Source of the DNA: Halichoerus grypus | Taxonomy: Eukaryota; Chordata; Mammalia; Carnivora; Phocidae | Direction of reading: 5' to 3' | Assembly: GCF_964656455.1 (NCBI RefSeq) | Contig: NC_135722.1 | Span: forward strand, 109,002,234 to 109,066,233 | DNA: 64,000 nucleotides | Shown: in pieces, positions 11,926 through 24,700 of the stretch | Layout of the letters: every line of letters starts with the position of its first letter | Numbering within the stretch: position 1 is the first letter of the stretch | Made by a program: the position numbers and the translations under genes | Notes under the pieces: generated by a model | The model's input: the letters and a program-made list of their open reading frames with translations, nothing else | Told to the model about the DNA's origin: nothing | Database searches by the model: none

Positions 11926-12963
11926 CAATAAAGCTAACTAGTTTACCATATGGAGTCCATACTATAACATTTTCCTTCCACCAAGCATCCATTATAACAT
12001 TCTCTGCTCCTCTAAGATGTATTTACCCCCACACAACACTTGCAAGAAGACTTAAATTCTGGTGCTGTTTAAGTTTGGATGTGTCTAATTAAATCTTAAA
12101 ACACAGAGCAGTCTATAACAATTCCACAGTTGAAACACAGCCTAATAAATATATTTCACAGTCACTCATATGCATTTACAAATTAAAGATATCCATCTCT
12201 TATCTAGATCTGCAGCCTTTAATCAGGGTTGCATGAGCTATATCTTTTTCTAGGAGATATTTTAGGCAATATCTGGCTCTTCAGAAGTATCTGCTCTTTT
12301 TCTGGGAAAAGCTACCTTCCCAACAGGCTTCCTTGTTCCTGTAATTCCTTGGTCTCTAAGAAATTTTTCTTTTTATTTTGAGTTGCACCAAAGAGGTTTT
12401 TTGTTTTTTTTTAAAAAACAAAACAAAAACACATTTTTCCTTCTCTCTCCTGGTAAGTTTATCATTCCAATGACTTCCATAGTTTTCATTTAAGCTGTGA
12501 AATTATGAATTCTCATTATGCCTGCTCCTGGCTCTTTGGTATTATTTAGGTGGAACGGAGGCAGACCCCATGGGCAAAATCAATTTTAATTCTATCTTCT
12601 GTAATTTGTCTGCTGCACCTCTGAAAGTTACTCCAGGAAAGGAAAAAAAATGCAAGCAGGTTTCTCCCTGGGGCACACTAACTTTACAGATGTCGGCTCC
12701 ACTATTCTGTTTCCTGTGACCAATAGTCTTCTTTTCAGAATCTCTACCATGTTTTCCTTGCAATCCATCTTGGAAACTACCTTCAAATGCTTTTCGATTA
12801 CCAACTCTCAACTTGAGTTCCCTGCTGAATTTTGAGAGGCTGAGTTGAGGAGATCCACCTCTTTAAAGCTGATAAGGACTCTGTCTAAACAGGGAAATTC
12901 TGGAAGAGCTGAATGATAATCTAGTGATTGGGATCCATCTAGAGGTGTTGATTGGATGCCACC
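11926..12963. other. Unique DNA
   Basis: No clear repeat. A minus-strand frame of 89 codons at 12542-12811 lacks any known domain. The rightmost 150 bp leads into the candidate exon at 12964. Confidence 0.4.
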
Positions 12964-13062
12964 ATGCCCGAACTAGATGCCCCCTTCTCCCCCATTCGCT
13001 GCCACCACCAGCTGCTTACTGATGACTGCGCAGGAGTGGACCTCCTCCGAAACTGCTTCCAG
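12964..13062 (+). other. Candidate first coding exon (speculative)
   Basis: An ATG at 12964 sits in a strong Kozak-like context (gccaccATGc). The frame stays open for exactly 33 codons up to a good splice donor (CAG|GTGAGG, cut after 13062), so the exon would end in phase 0. The peptide starts MPELDAPFSPIRC and is not one I recognise. The local DNA is GC-richer than its surroundings. Against it: an out-of-frame ATG lies 8 bp upstream, the frame continues beyond the donor to 13170, and exon-like patterns of this size arise by chance in 64 kb. Confidence 0.2.
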
Positions 13063-13920
13063 GTGAGGGAAGCGTCTGGACCAAAGTTACACCATTCTGC
13101 CAGGGGCGGCCCATCCCCAACCTGGGGCGGGCGAGGGCAAAGCTCAAGCGCCTTTTCTTCAAGGTGGTAGCACTCTAAAGGGCTCTTACAGGTTCCAAAC
13201 CTTGTGGGGGATCAACGGAGGCCTCTAGGGTAACTGGACTGCAGGTCAAATCCTCCCTCGGATTCTTTGCTCGTCAGCTCTTCAAGCGCCATCCCTGAGT
13301 GCGCTCACCAACCAACCTCCTGCCTGCAGGCTGGTAGCTCAGTCGGCCTCTAGGGAACTGGCCTAAGACAAGGTTGAAATGAATCCTTGCAGCCTACATT
13401 TAATTCTGTAAAACCTTGCCGCTGTTTTTGCTTGTTTGTTTTAACTAAGCGATTCATACAATTGCCTTCCTTTTCCAAATCCCATTCCCTCTACCTTCTG
13501 AAGGGCAAATCGTCGACAAGGAAGAATGGAGAATTACCTTGTTTAATGGTGATCTGATGCTATTACAGGCTAATTCAATTTTAAAAAGAAATTATCAAGC
13601 CAATCTCTCAGTCTCTCTCTCTCTCTCATCTCCCTTTCTCTCTGTGACACACACATTTTTTCTTTACTTTCACGAGCCAGGTCACCTGAGGAAAACAGGG
13701 ATGTTGTTTTACTGGTAATGGATCTCTCTTATTTGAGGATATTCTTCCTTCTCTCCTCTCATTCGACTCTCAACTCTAAGAGATTAATAAATCCATATAA
13801 TATCCTAGTCCCAACTATATATGAGACTTCCAAATAATCTGGTAGACATGAATGAATGAGCTAAACCTTGTAATCTTCAGGCACCTGGAAAAAGCAACTA
13901 CAGTCTTCCTATACTTCTGA
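13063..13920. other. Unique DNA, GC-rich at left
   Basis: No dispersed repeat is recognised. A short (TC)n tract lies near 13606-13640. Confidence 0.4.
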
Positions 13921-14066
13921 TAATTATTATGTTTTATTTATAATTTATTATATTTATGTAATAATGTATAAATATTATGTAACTATTATAATAATTATTA
14001 CTACTTTAATATTATTATTACTATTATAGCTATTATTATAATAATAATTATTATTACTATTACTAT
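13921..14066. repeat. (ATT/TAA)-rich simple repeat
   Basis: Imperfect ATT/TTA units on both sides of a centre, with local self-complementarity (ttattataataataattatt). This is a low-complexity AT microsatellite. Confidence 0.85.
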
Positions 14067-15154
14067 TTTTAAAGGGTATAAATCTGACTCCACCTTCCAA
14101 GCAGCATTTGGGGTTCAATTTTTCTGTCACACTTTAGGACAGTGACTGACACTTGATCACACCAGGTCAACAATGCTTATTAACCTTTCTCATGATCTCG
14201 CTCCTGACTTTAGGCTAGTTTTCCTGACATGTTTATTTCCTTTAAGACAAACACAGCCACAGGAAACATTCTGCTAACATTTAGCTGAGTCAGAAGTACT
14301 CATGCCCGGCATTTGCTGGAGTATTTACTCCGTGCTCCTCCCAGCCCCTTCAGAGGCTTGTGCTCGTCCTCACCCGCCATCTCCCTCCCAGGCTCTTGGC
14401 AGCAAGGGTCCTTATATTCTCACAGGCTTGCCCTGCAGGCTCCCTTGCAGACAGAGTCCAGCTACGAGGTGTGCGCTCCCCTGGATTCCCTGAAGAGCAT
14501 GCTCCACAGCCCCAGCAGAGACGCCAGGAGGTGACAGGGAGAGGACCCACGGGGCCTGGGGGCCTTGGAGATCCTCAAAGAGGGCGTGGGTGTCACGAAG
14601 AGGAACCTCCGCACTAACTAGAATTTCCTCTGCTGATCTGATTCCCCTCAAACCTATTTGCTAATTAGTTCTGTGGCCTTTAAAGTGATGGGAGGGCTGT
14701 GCCCCTCCCCTTCTCACGCGGGCTTCTTTCTCAGACACTGTAGATCATCCTCCTGCCTTCCAACCTCCTCTGGCAGGTGACCCTGTGGCAGGTCATTCAT
14801 CCCTCCACTCCTCTGCTCTGAAAGCCACCCCTAACACACAATTCTTGCTAAAGTGGGTCACTTAAAACAATTTAATACATATTAATCGAGGTGAGCCCTC
14901 ATAGCTTTTGACAATTCACTTCCCTGCATTAATAAAGTCATTTAGGACAAACAGCTTTCTTGGTCACACCAGGACTCTTAGAAATTGCTGAATCCTAAAG
15001 ATTATGATTAGGTACCGCATGGTTGATCATAAATATAAGAATAGCTGACACGCAAGGCAAAAACCAAGAATCTTGGGTTAGGACAACCTCTGTGGGTGGA
15101 TTCTGTTAGCTCCACTGATTTTGTAAGAGGTAATTTCTAACAGCCACAAGCGAA

Positions 15155-15155
<1 letters not shown>
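14067..15155. other. Unique DNA with a GC-rich patch at 14300-14620
   Basis: The patch 14300-14620 is GC-rich and open in several frames on both strands (up to 85 codons), which is expected from low stop-codon density. No single frame is favoured and no splice-site and start combination stands out. A faint MIR-like phrase (gcaggtgaccctgtggcagg) occurs near 14775. Confidence 0.4.

Positions 15156-15190
<35 letters not shown>
15156..15190. repeat. (AC)n microsatellite
   Basis: About 17 uninterrupted CA dinucleotides. Long perfect CA runs are usually length-polymorphic in mammals. Confidence 0.97.
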
Positions 15191-15193
<3 letters not shown>

Positions 15194-16109
15194 CCTGCAT
15201 TTACATACAACACATATTTATTTAACTTTCTTGGCAGCCACGGCTGATTTATTTTGAGTTGGCAGTCAACTAAATCCTGAAGTCTTTTTCACACAAATTG
15301 CTGTCAAGAACTTTTCAAATATTGATTGTTACGCAGCATTTTAGCTATTTAGCTATTTTAGCTCTCAGGTTTTTGTCTTCTGAAAATTTTATAAGCACAG
15401 ATTTTTTTTCTTTATCAAAGTCACTGATAAAAATGTTAGATGGGACAAGGCTTAGGACAGAGTCCTATGTGATCACGCTTGGAGAGCCACTGTTCAATCA
15501 TCTGGATGTACTATCATCCAGCTCTGACAAAACTTGATTTTCTTCTCATCTGGTCTACAGTTCTCCAAGTGGTAAACAAATATATCATGAAAGATTTTAA
15601 CATTTTTTTTTCTGAAATTTAGATAATCTTGTGACCTTCCTCTGCTTGGCCAGTCTTATTAGATACCACCTTATTTTAAAAGTTAATGGGGTTGAGTTAT
15701 GTTTCCATACTGATTCTATATCGATGTTGATTTCCTAGTATGATCCCTTGTCTTTTTAGGCTCCTGAAACTCATTCAGTTTTGTGATTACTGAGTACGTG
15801 CTGTGTATACATCATGTGCTATGTTAGGTAAGGACTGCTCTCAGTGTACTGATGGTCTGCTCCACGATATGTTATAAAGTATTTCCAGAATCTGATATCC
15901 AGCTCATGTATCTGTCGTTTTTGATACTCATTCTTTAGAAAACTGGGATCACATCTGATGATCACACATACGTATCTTCTGTCGCCCCTCAAAAAGTATT
16001 GCATGATATTGATGATAAAATTACTAGTTACTTTAGTACCTTAGCACGTAATTCATCTGAAACTGAAGCCCTAAACACATTTATAATGATTCTTACAATA
16101 TTCTCTATA
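15191..16109. other. Unique DNA
   Basis: No clear element. 'gctgtgtatacatcatgtgctatg' near 15800 is faintly MIR-like but too short to call. Confidence 0.4.
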
Positions 16110-16450
16110 TCAGGGCTCCCCACAACCACCCTTAAGCTTGAAGATTTACTAGAAGGGCTCACAGGATTCAGAAAAGTTATTACACTCACATTTACAGTTT
16201 ATTACAGTCCAAGGATGCAGATTAAAATTAGGGAGGGGAAAAGGCACAGGAGATGAAGCACAAGAGAAACCAGTCAAAGCTTTCAGGTGCCCCCTCCCAG
16301 CACAGTCCTACAGAGACACACCTAATTCTTCCTGCAATGACATGTGGTAACACATGAAACATACTGTCCAACAGGAGAAGCTCACCTGAGCCTTGGAGTC
16401 TAGAGTTTTTATTGGGAGTCCATCATGTGGGCATTTAGCAGGTATTCATC
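16110..16450. repeat. Unresolved ancient interspersed repeat
   Basis: Phrases 'gggctcacaggattcagaa', 'ttacagtttattacagtcca', 'ggagaagctcacctgagcc' and 'gagtttttattgggagtcca' recall an old LTR-retrotransposon-derived repeat. A similar theme (gaagaactcacatggctca... agatttattataggaaagca) recurs at 33700-33800. The family is not identified. Confidence 0.4.
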
Positions 16451-16984
16451 CTAAATCACACTGTTGGGATAAACTTATTTGGTCAAGTGGTACAGCATGG
16501 CCCAAAGCCTCAGGCATAAAAAAACATTCTTATCAGGCAGACTAGTCCAAGAGATCAGAGGTTACCTCCCAGGAGACAGTGAAAGGCCAGTCCTAAAGAC
16601 AAACCTTGACTTGGAATATGAACCCAGGCCTGCTGAGTCAACCTTTTCCTGCTCAGTTATTTCTAGGTCTTTCATTTGACTTAGTCATGCATTTCTCCAC
16701 ATTTTTACAGCCTGAAAGTCATTCCCTTTTTCAATAATATGGAAGAAAAACTGGCAGTTCTGCATTTTCTCTCCCTGATTCTTTACATTTGCACTATTCC
16801 TTCTTGAAATATTACTAAAGAGATTCTTTTTCATTGAAAATTCAGATTTTGCTGTTATATTGAAACAACATACTCAATATGTACTAAAACTAATTGTCTC
16901 TTGACATTTGCTTTAATGCATATTATATGTGAGCCACACAGACACCCCACCTTCACAGACATATTAAGTAATGTGCTCAAAGTT
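16451..16984. other. Unique DNA
   Basis: Nothing firm. 'aatatgaacccaggcctgct' near 16617 is faintly MIR-like. Confidence 0.35.
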
Positions 16985-16997
16985 AAAAAATAAGTCA

Positions 16998-17153
16998 GGG
17001 GCGCCTGGGTGGCTGTCGCTTAAGCGTCTGCCTTCAACTCAGGTCATGATCCCAGGGTCCTGGGATCGAGTCCCGCATCAGGCTCCCTGCTCAGTAGGGA
17101 GTCTGCTTCTCCCTCTCCCTCTGCCACTCTCTCTGCTTGTGCTCTCTCTCAAA

Positions 17154-17188
<35 letters not shown>

Positions 17189-17205
17189 AAATCTTAAAAA
17201 AAAAA
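16998..17205 (+). mobile_element. Young Can-SINE, full length
   Basis: Head 'ggggcgcctgggtggctg', body 'ggtcatgatcccagggtcct' and 'gatcgagtcccgcatcaggc', CT stretch, then a long (AAAT)n tail. The head lacks a few bases of the usual A-box region (ggctgtcgcttaagcg). A near-identical 13-bp target duplication flanks it (aaaaaataagtca / aaaaaagaagtga). Confidence 0.95.
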
Positions 17206-17234
17206 GAAGTGATAGAATATAAATGTTAACATAC

Positions 17235-17975
17235 ACAGTTTAAAAGTTTTATTGGAACACAGCTGTTTTGGGGAAAAAAAAAGAATTTTCCCTCTGTTGG
17301 GGAAAAAATATTTTTCTCCACCCATTAAAGTTCCTCTGGGTGGTCTATGAATCAAACTGATATGAGACAGATTAAGAAGAGATAAATAAACAGAAGTTTA
17401 ATAACACATATAACTCCTGTATACATGGGAGAGTCGCAGGAATACTGTATAACTCCCCAAAATGGCTGAACTCATCACGTGCAATACCATTTTCAGCTAA
17501 AGACAAAGATGTTGGGGGTGGGAAGTCAGTTATGGGAGGTGACCAAAAAAAGCATGGTAAACAAGAGTAAGGTTGTTACCCAGATTTAAGTTTCTACATA
17601 TTTAGAGTCACCCCCTCTTCCTGGTCCAGTGAGGGAGACACCCTTAGAAATGGAGATTTTCCTTATGAATGCAAATGTCTCCTACCGAAGACTAACTTCT
17701 ACTCTGTTTTCAGAGCTTCTCTCATGTCTGCTGTTCTTTAAAAATCAACAGCCTAAAATAATCCTTCTGCCAAAGCAAATTTTGGGATGACAAATTCCAC
17801 CTCCTTCATAACCATGGCCATTTGCATCTGTAACAGTTATGGTGGCTTTTAAGCTGTAGTGGCAAAGTTAAGTATTGGGACTCTCTGGCCGGCAAAGCCT
17901 TAAATATTTAATATCTGACCCATTAAAGAGAAAGTTCGCCAAGCCCTGGTCTGTTCCAATACCAAAAGACTTTCT
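17235..17975 (+). mobile_element. hAT-type non-autonomous DNA transposon, split by an LTR
   Basis: The left piece (gttttattggaacacagct, ending about 17270) and the right piece (from about 17825: 'ggtggcttttaagctgtag', 'tggccggcaaagccttaaat', ending 'gaaagttcgccaagccct') are adjoining parts of one old mammalian hAT element that normally ends with inverted repeats of the cagggGTCGGCAAACT kind. Between them sits a retroviral LTR (17295-17808). A second copy of this hAT family lies at 48266-48500. Confidence 0.7.
17295..17808 (-). mobile_element. ERV solo LTR, inverted
   Basis: Read on the minus strand, the block includes 'ccattttggggagttataca', a 'gttattaaacttctg' polyadenylation-like region, and the terminal 'ttaatctgtctcatatca' then 'gtttgattcatagacc'. 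The same terminal motif closes the two LTRs at 19647-20100 and 61286-61730. It therefore belongs to a related gammaretrovirus-like (ERV1) LTR group, though upstream parts differ. Exact ends are approximate. No internal gag, pol or env sequence adjoins it. Confidence 0.65.
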
Positions 17976-19646
17976 TTTTATTGGACTTAATCTTGGTATT
18001 TATTATCTGTTTTTCCTATGCCTTCCTTTTATGATGTATTTCAACATGATGAACTTAGGAGGAGATAATACAGAACAAGGGTAAATTCAAAAGTAAGCAA
18101 GATTTTCTTTGCATTTATGTTACATTTATTAGGCATTACATTTTATTATGTAAAGATGACCTCTCCTGATCAATTTTCAATTACTTAAAAGAAAATAGGT
18201 ACTTCTAGACAATGATTTTTTTTCCATTAAGTCAGTTGACAGAGTTAGTGATTACTCTAAAGAGAGTAGCAGCAATCATATATTGTAACTTACCTAAGGT
18301 TACATGTTAATATGCCGATCCAACTACAGAAGGCTATTTCTGGAGTCTGGGATCTTATCCACAAAACCAAACATGCTTCTGTCTACAGGATAATTACTTA
18401 TTTTAACACTAAATATTCCAAAACTCCTCAAACTCTAAATTAGACAATTTGTATTCTTATATATATATATAATTAAAATTTTAAAGCCATATGATATCTT
18501 TTTGCCCATAAAAACAGACTGATATAGGTGTCTTAATGAAGGTACTTTGGGTTGCAAATAAGGTCAGTTCTGCTATCACGCTTGTTTTGAAAACACAAGA
18601 TTGTTCCAATGCAATTCATTTACTAGAGAACAATTTGATAAAAAAGCAAATTTTGTTTGCTTACATGCAGTTTCATCCCTAAGAAATACTAGGTGAATAC
18701 AGAAAACTGAACTGAGCCAAACAGGAATACACAAAACGTATACATATGCACAAACCTCAAATATCTCTTCTATGAGCTTACTGTTTACCACATGTGTTAT
18801 CCTAAAAGATTGTATTTTGCTATTATTTTGCATCTGTGTACACTCATTTAACATTCAAAACATATCTAAGTGCTCTGGTTGGAAAACAAGGCAGAACATG
18901 AAGAAAGAAAGCTTTAAGTATTCAGCAGAAACTTGAAAGGATAATGTGTTTTGATGCTAGTTCTCAAGAAACAAGCATAAAGGAATCCACATTGGGGACC
19001 ATCAGAAACAATGCTCTGAAAGCAAAGAAATACCTACGACTGGAACAATGTGAAGCACCATAAAGTCAGTAAGAACAAGGCCTAAAGAAATAGAAGTAAT
19101 GGAAGGAATGCTGAGCTTATGCATTGAAGACCAAACATTAAAGAAGTCAGGAACATCTTTTCTCAATCAAATATAAAGCACCATCTATGAACTAAGACCT
19201 TAAACAGAAATTGTCAAATCCTGCAGCAACAGTTCCTATTAGTACTAGAAGTACCTGGTTTGGTGATTTCAAAAATCAATGAAATTGCCAAAGTGTTCAG
19301 GGGTTGAGCAAAGCCCTGAGTTAAGATAAAAAAGCAAAGGAATTTCCTGAAGTGATGCAGAAGTTAACTGAAGATGGTCATACATCATACCAAATTAAAA
19401 TTTTCATGAAATAGGTATCTACCATAAACATATGCCTTGAAGGACCTATACCTCACAGGTAAAGAAAAAGCATGCCTCCAGTTTTAAAGTTGCAGAAGAT
19501 TACAAACTGTGTAATGCTTCTTCTATGTTTCATAATAACTCACAGGCTTCAATCCATCTCATGTCCATTTATACGAAGGTCAGCTTTTCCCCAAGGTAAA
19601 GTACGATATTTATTATAGTATCTATGTTGTTCTTAACCATTTGACA
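17976..19646. other. Unique DNA
   Basis: No element can be named. A weak MIR-like phrase (gtaacttacctaaggttaca) occurs at 18287. The stretch 18900-19640 is A-rich and slightly transcript-like but has no open frame of note. Confidence 0.35.
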
Positions 19647-20100
19647 TGTGAAGGGGTGCAGGATGAGACACCCAAAGAGTGCCACTATGGCACAAAGATT
19701 ATTTTGAGTTGAAAGTAATTAAAACCCAGCACAAGCAGAGCTCTCTACCTCTGGACAACTGCCTGAATTTATATTGAAAAGGAGATTCTGTACCAGGAAG
19801 AGAGCTATTAACAGAGACCCCTTTTCCTTATGAACTCATCTACATAATAGGGCAATCTTTGTTTTTCAAAATATCTCCTTTCACCTTCCTGCTAATGGCC
19901 CTCCTCCCCTTTGTGTCCTCAGACCCTACCCCTGTCCTCAGATCAGATAAGCTTCATGTTGCCTCACTGTCTTTGGAATTCCACGTCTGTGTGGAGTCCC
20001 CATATGTACACCTGGTAAATATGATTTTCTCCTGTTAATCTGTCTCATGTCAATTTGATTCTAAGTCCACGAGCAGAGGAAGGTCTTCCCTCCTGACACA
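19647..20100 (+). mobile_element. ERV solo LTR (copy A)
   Basis: Shares long collinear blocks with 61286-61730: 'attattttgagtt', 'accaggaagagagctattaa', 'cccctttgtgtcctcag', 'ggaattccacgtctg', 'tgtctcatgt..aatttgattctaagtcca' and an end in 'gacaca'. The arrangement (TG start, CT-rich middle, CA end) fits a retroviral LTR. No internal retroviral genes follow. Its left end is inferred from the homologous copy. Confidence 0.7.
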
Positions 20101-21794
20101 GGCATACAACTGGGATACCAGGTTTAGCTTCCTACTTTTTTTTTTTTTTGGTACGTGTCATTAATGCAGTTTTTGAGTGTTTTGCTCCTAACGTCACATT
20201 TATCACACTATCTGTTTTTATATCATGATTGTGCATAGTGCAGTGATTTTTAGGAATGCATGTGTTACATGAGGGCAGAAATGGCTGTAACAGAAAGCCA
20301 TCAAAGTAAGATTCTAAAAGGAAGAAATGAATTAAGTGGTTCTTCACACATCTGAAAGCAGGAAGTATAATCAGGACACATAGGGAGTCCTAATTGGATT
20401 CTAAAAAATTTTGAGAAACTAGAAAAGCTACTGTCCTCATCTCCCAGGACCAAATGATCTCTTTGGTCTTCCTTCTACAGGTCTGTTTGTTATGTTGTTT
20501 ATTTGTTTCTAATTACTATTAATGAGCTTCTTCTTCCTCACTAGCACACTGAAAAGATGGCTACCCGTCCGCCTCTGAGTAGGCAAGCTCAGGAGGCTGA
20601 CTACCGTGTGTCAGTACTTCTCCAAACGTTTAGGAGAGATCACTTGATTAACCAATCTTGGGACAGAAGATACTGCAAAACTGTCTAGAGATTTTATTTT
20701 TATTCACATTATCACAACACAGAGTTCAATTATTAAATGAGATACTACAAATAAGTTGTGAAATGTGTTACAAAAGATTGAGCTGAGCATACTTGAAACT
20801 TGAAAAGCATTTTTGTTCTCCACCGTGATGCTGGGAGTGTCAGCAAAGCTTTTTGTTTTGTTTTACTTTGTTTGTTTTAAATGAGCCTGCTCCTATATTC
20901 AACAATTCAGAGAATTTTAGCTAGCGGAGATCTTGATCATGCAGACAGCCATCTAATTCCCAAGACAAGACCCTGAGCTCCAGAGAGGCTGTGAATTTCC
21001 CACGACAATGTCTGCGATAGACTGTCATTGCAGGCGAGGTGGCAAGAGTAATGCTATCCTGAGTTATGGCTCCTGGCAGCCAGGCACCGGAAAGTACAAC
21101 CAAAAATTAAAAGAGGGAAATGTGTCCTGACCTTGTCCTAGTGTATTTTCTGGCCCTTAAAGAACATTAACAATCAGTAAATTAAACATATGGTACTGGC
21201 TATGAGAAACCTTCAAGTTTCTACACGGTGAGGATTTTTGAGCACTGAAAGCTGGAGCTTGTCTTGAAAGAAAAGCATCGAATATTAAAAGATGACGGAA
21301 TAGAGAGAGACAGAGAGAGAGAGAGACGGAGAACTCCAGAGAGATCTACTTGTGAGGTGTTCATTTACATTTCAAAGGGGATGAAGCCCAGGACAGTGAG
21401 GACATTCCAAAAATTGTAAACCAGAGGTGTCTTATCAACCCTACTAAAGAGATTTATTTTCATTCCTAAGGGCCAGAACCAAGGGACTTCACTTTTTATT
21501 TTCTATAGAGACTTTTTTCTTTAGGAAGACTAGTTTTCTGTTCTTCTCTCAGGAATGGAGGACTGCCATGCAAGCCATCTTAAATAAATTCAGAGAATCA
21601 TAACTGTGGTGCTCTTTTCCAGTAGGACAATCCTTATACGGACAGGCCTGAGCATCTGACCCTCATCACATCTCCCTGAGGTGGACAAAAATGGGATATG
21701 CGGAAATGATATGGTTATTGATGAGATTAATAATATTCCTTGATTCAGACACCTCATATTTGCATTCAGGAAAATAAAAATAAATACAGACATT
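20101..21794. other. Unique DNA with short simple repeats
   Basis: Contains poly-T at 20138-20149 and a GA-rich run at 21303-21330. No exon or named repeat. Confidence 0.4.
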
Positions 21795-24700
21795 AAAAAT
21801 GTATCACTGGGGAATGGTGGTATAAGGAACTCTGTGTACCCTGCCCCATGAAACAACCATAACTAATAAAAGTGATAAAAACAAATGAACCATGAGCAAA
21901 AGATGAGTGAATTTGTTGGTAGCAGTCAGTTTATGAGAAAAACAAAGCATTCCTTCAGACTGAAAACAAGAAACACTAGAAAGTGTTTTAAATCCACAGG
22001 AAAAGAGATTTGAAAAAAGTAATTATTTCATTATAAAAGACAGTTTTAAAATATATTTCTTCTTTCTTCCATTAACTGAGTTATAAAGCAACTGTAAATC
22101 ACCATGTATATAATTATGCTATTGGAATTATATCAATAGGAATATAAATGTATAACAGTAATAGCACAAAAGGGGGGAAGAGTGACTAGAGCTCTACAGG
22201 ATTAATATTTCTATCTCACTGGAATTAAGTATAAATCTAAGGGAGATTCTGGTAAGTTAAGATGTATACAGTAAGCCCTCGAGCCACCATTAAGAAAATA
22301 ACTAAAAGTGTGAAAAATCATTCCAGAAATTAAAACTAGAAACTATACATTTAATAAAAAATAATAAAGAATTAACAAAAAGAATTCTATGTATTTCAAA
22401 GTAGAAACATATAGAAAACAAAAGGCAAAATGGTATGCATAAACTCACATATATCAATAATAATGTCAAATGTGAATGGATTAAGTAATCCATTCAAAAG
22501 GCAGAGACTGTCAGACTGAATGAAAAACAAGATCGAAATATATGCTGTCTATAAAGGACATACTTTAAATTCAAACATATAAGTATTTTGAAATTAACAG
22601 GAGAGAAAAGGACATATTATGCCAACAAGCATAAGAAAGATAGTGTCTGTGCTAACATTAGACAAGACAGACTTTAAGGCAAAAAGGTTACTAGAGATAA
22701 GAGGGATGCTTTATGATGATAAAATGACCAGTCCTTCAAAAATACATAACAATTATAAACATATATGCACCTTACAACAGAGCCCAAAATACATGAAGCA
22801 AAATCTGACGGAATTTGCAAAAGACACTCAATTTAACATTAATAGTTGAAGGCTTCAATGTTCATTTCAGTAATGGATAAAACTAAAAAGAAGGTTGGCA
22901 AGGAAACAGAAGACTTGAACAACATTGTAAATCAACCAAACCGAATAGATATGTATAAAACACTCCACCCAACAACAGCAGAATATACACTGTTCTCAAG
23001 TGTTCTCAATTTTTTCACTGGGCAGGGGTCAGACCATAAAACAAATCTCCATAACTTTAAAAGGACTGATATCAAACAAAATATTTTTTCTGACCACAAT
23101 GGAACAAAATTGAAAATCAATCACAGAAAGAAATTTCATATATAAAAAACATACTCCTAAATAATCAATTGATCACAGAAGAAATCAGAAGAGAAATCAG
23201 AAAATACTTTGAGGTGGATGAAAATGCAAGCTACAACATATCAAAACTTCTAGGATTCAAATAAAGCATTCCTACAGGGAAACTGAAAGAATTAAAAAAA
23301 AAAAAGCTATCAAGTATAAAACCTACCTCCCACCTTAAGACATTGTAAAAATGAGCAAACAGAATCCAAAGTGACCAGAAGAAAAGAAATATTAGAGTCA
23401 AAATTAATGAAATGGACAAAAGGAAAACAATAGAAAAAGTCAATGAAGTGAAAAGTTGGTTCTTTGAAAAGATCAACTAAATTGATACTCTTCTAGCTAG
23501 GCTGACAAAGAAAAAAGAGAGAAGATTCAAATTACTAAAATCATGACTGAATAAAGGAACACTGCAGACCTTACAAAAATTAAAAAGGATTATAAGGAAA
23601 TACTGTGAATAACCACATGCCAACAAATTAAATTATTTAGATGAAATGGACAGGTTTTGGCAAAGACACAACGTACTGAAACTGATTCAAAAGAAATATA
23701 AAAGACTGATAGAGCTACAAAAACTAAAGAGATGGAATTTGTAATTTCACAACTTCCTACTGAGAAAAGCCTAGGCTCAGCTGACTTAATTGGTGAGTTC
23801 TACCAAGCAGTTTTGGAAAAAAAACTAATCCTTTACAATCTCACCCAAAACATAGCAGAGGTAACACTTCCCAAGTCATTTTATGAGGGCAGTATTACTG
23901 TGAAACCAAAATCAGGCAAATGTAAACAAGAAAACTAGAGACCAATTATTTATTATGAACATCGGCACAAGCGTTCTCAACAAAATACTAATAAACAAAA
24001 TCCAGCAACATATAAAAGGGATTACATACCACAATAAAATGGGATGTATCCCAGGAATGTTACCCTGATTTAACATAGAAAACCAAATGATGTAATCTAC
24101 CGTATCAACAAAGGACAAAACTCACATGATTGTTTCAACAGACACACACACAAAAGCATTTGACTAACTCCAACACCTCTTAATGGTAAAAACATTTTTA
24201 AAAATTAGTAATGGAGTCTGCTTCCTCAACTTGATAAAGGACATCTAAGAAAAACTCACATTATTATCATACTTAATGGTGAAAGACTAAGATGCCCAAG
24301 AGAGGAATAAGGCAAGGATATCTAGGTGCTCCCCTATTTTGGTTCATCTTGTATCGGAGGTTCTACAAGAACAGTTAGGCAAGTGAAACAGAAGACACCC
24401 AGTTTCAAAGGGAAAAGTAAAATTATCTCTACTTGCAGATGACAGGGTTTTGTAGATAGATGACCCTAAGGAAGCCACTAAAAAATTATGAGAACTTATA
24501 AATCAGGTCAGTGAGGTTGCAATATCCAATATCAATATAAAAAATCAATTATATTTCTATAAACTAGCAATGAATAATGTAAAATCAAAGGTAAGTAAAC
24601 AATTCCATTTACAATGGCATCAAAATTAATATGCTTAGTATTAAATTTAATATGAAGGTGGTGTGAAACTTATACCCTGAAAATCATAAACTATCTTGGA

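Noticed and set aside
12542..12811. 89-codon minus-strand frame
   Set aside because: No domain, no promoter or splice context, and an overlapping frame on the other strand.
16998..17070. tRNA gene in the SINE head
   Set aside because: The head is tRNA-derived but lacks a complete cloverleaf and is followed by the SINE body. The same holds for the other Can-SINEs.
18880..19640. Possible processed pseudogene (A-rich, transcript-like)
   Set aside because: No open frame, poly-A tail or flanking duplication could be found, and no parent gene was recognised.
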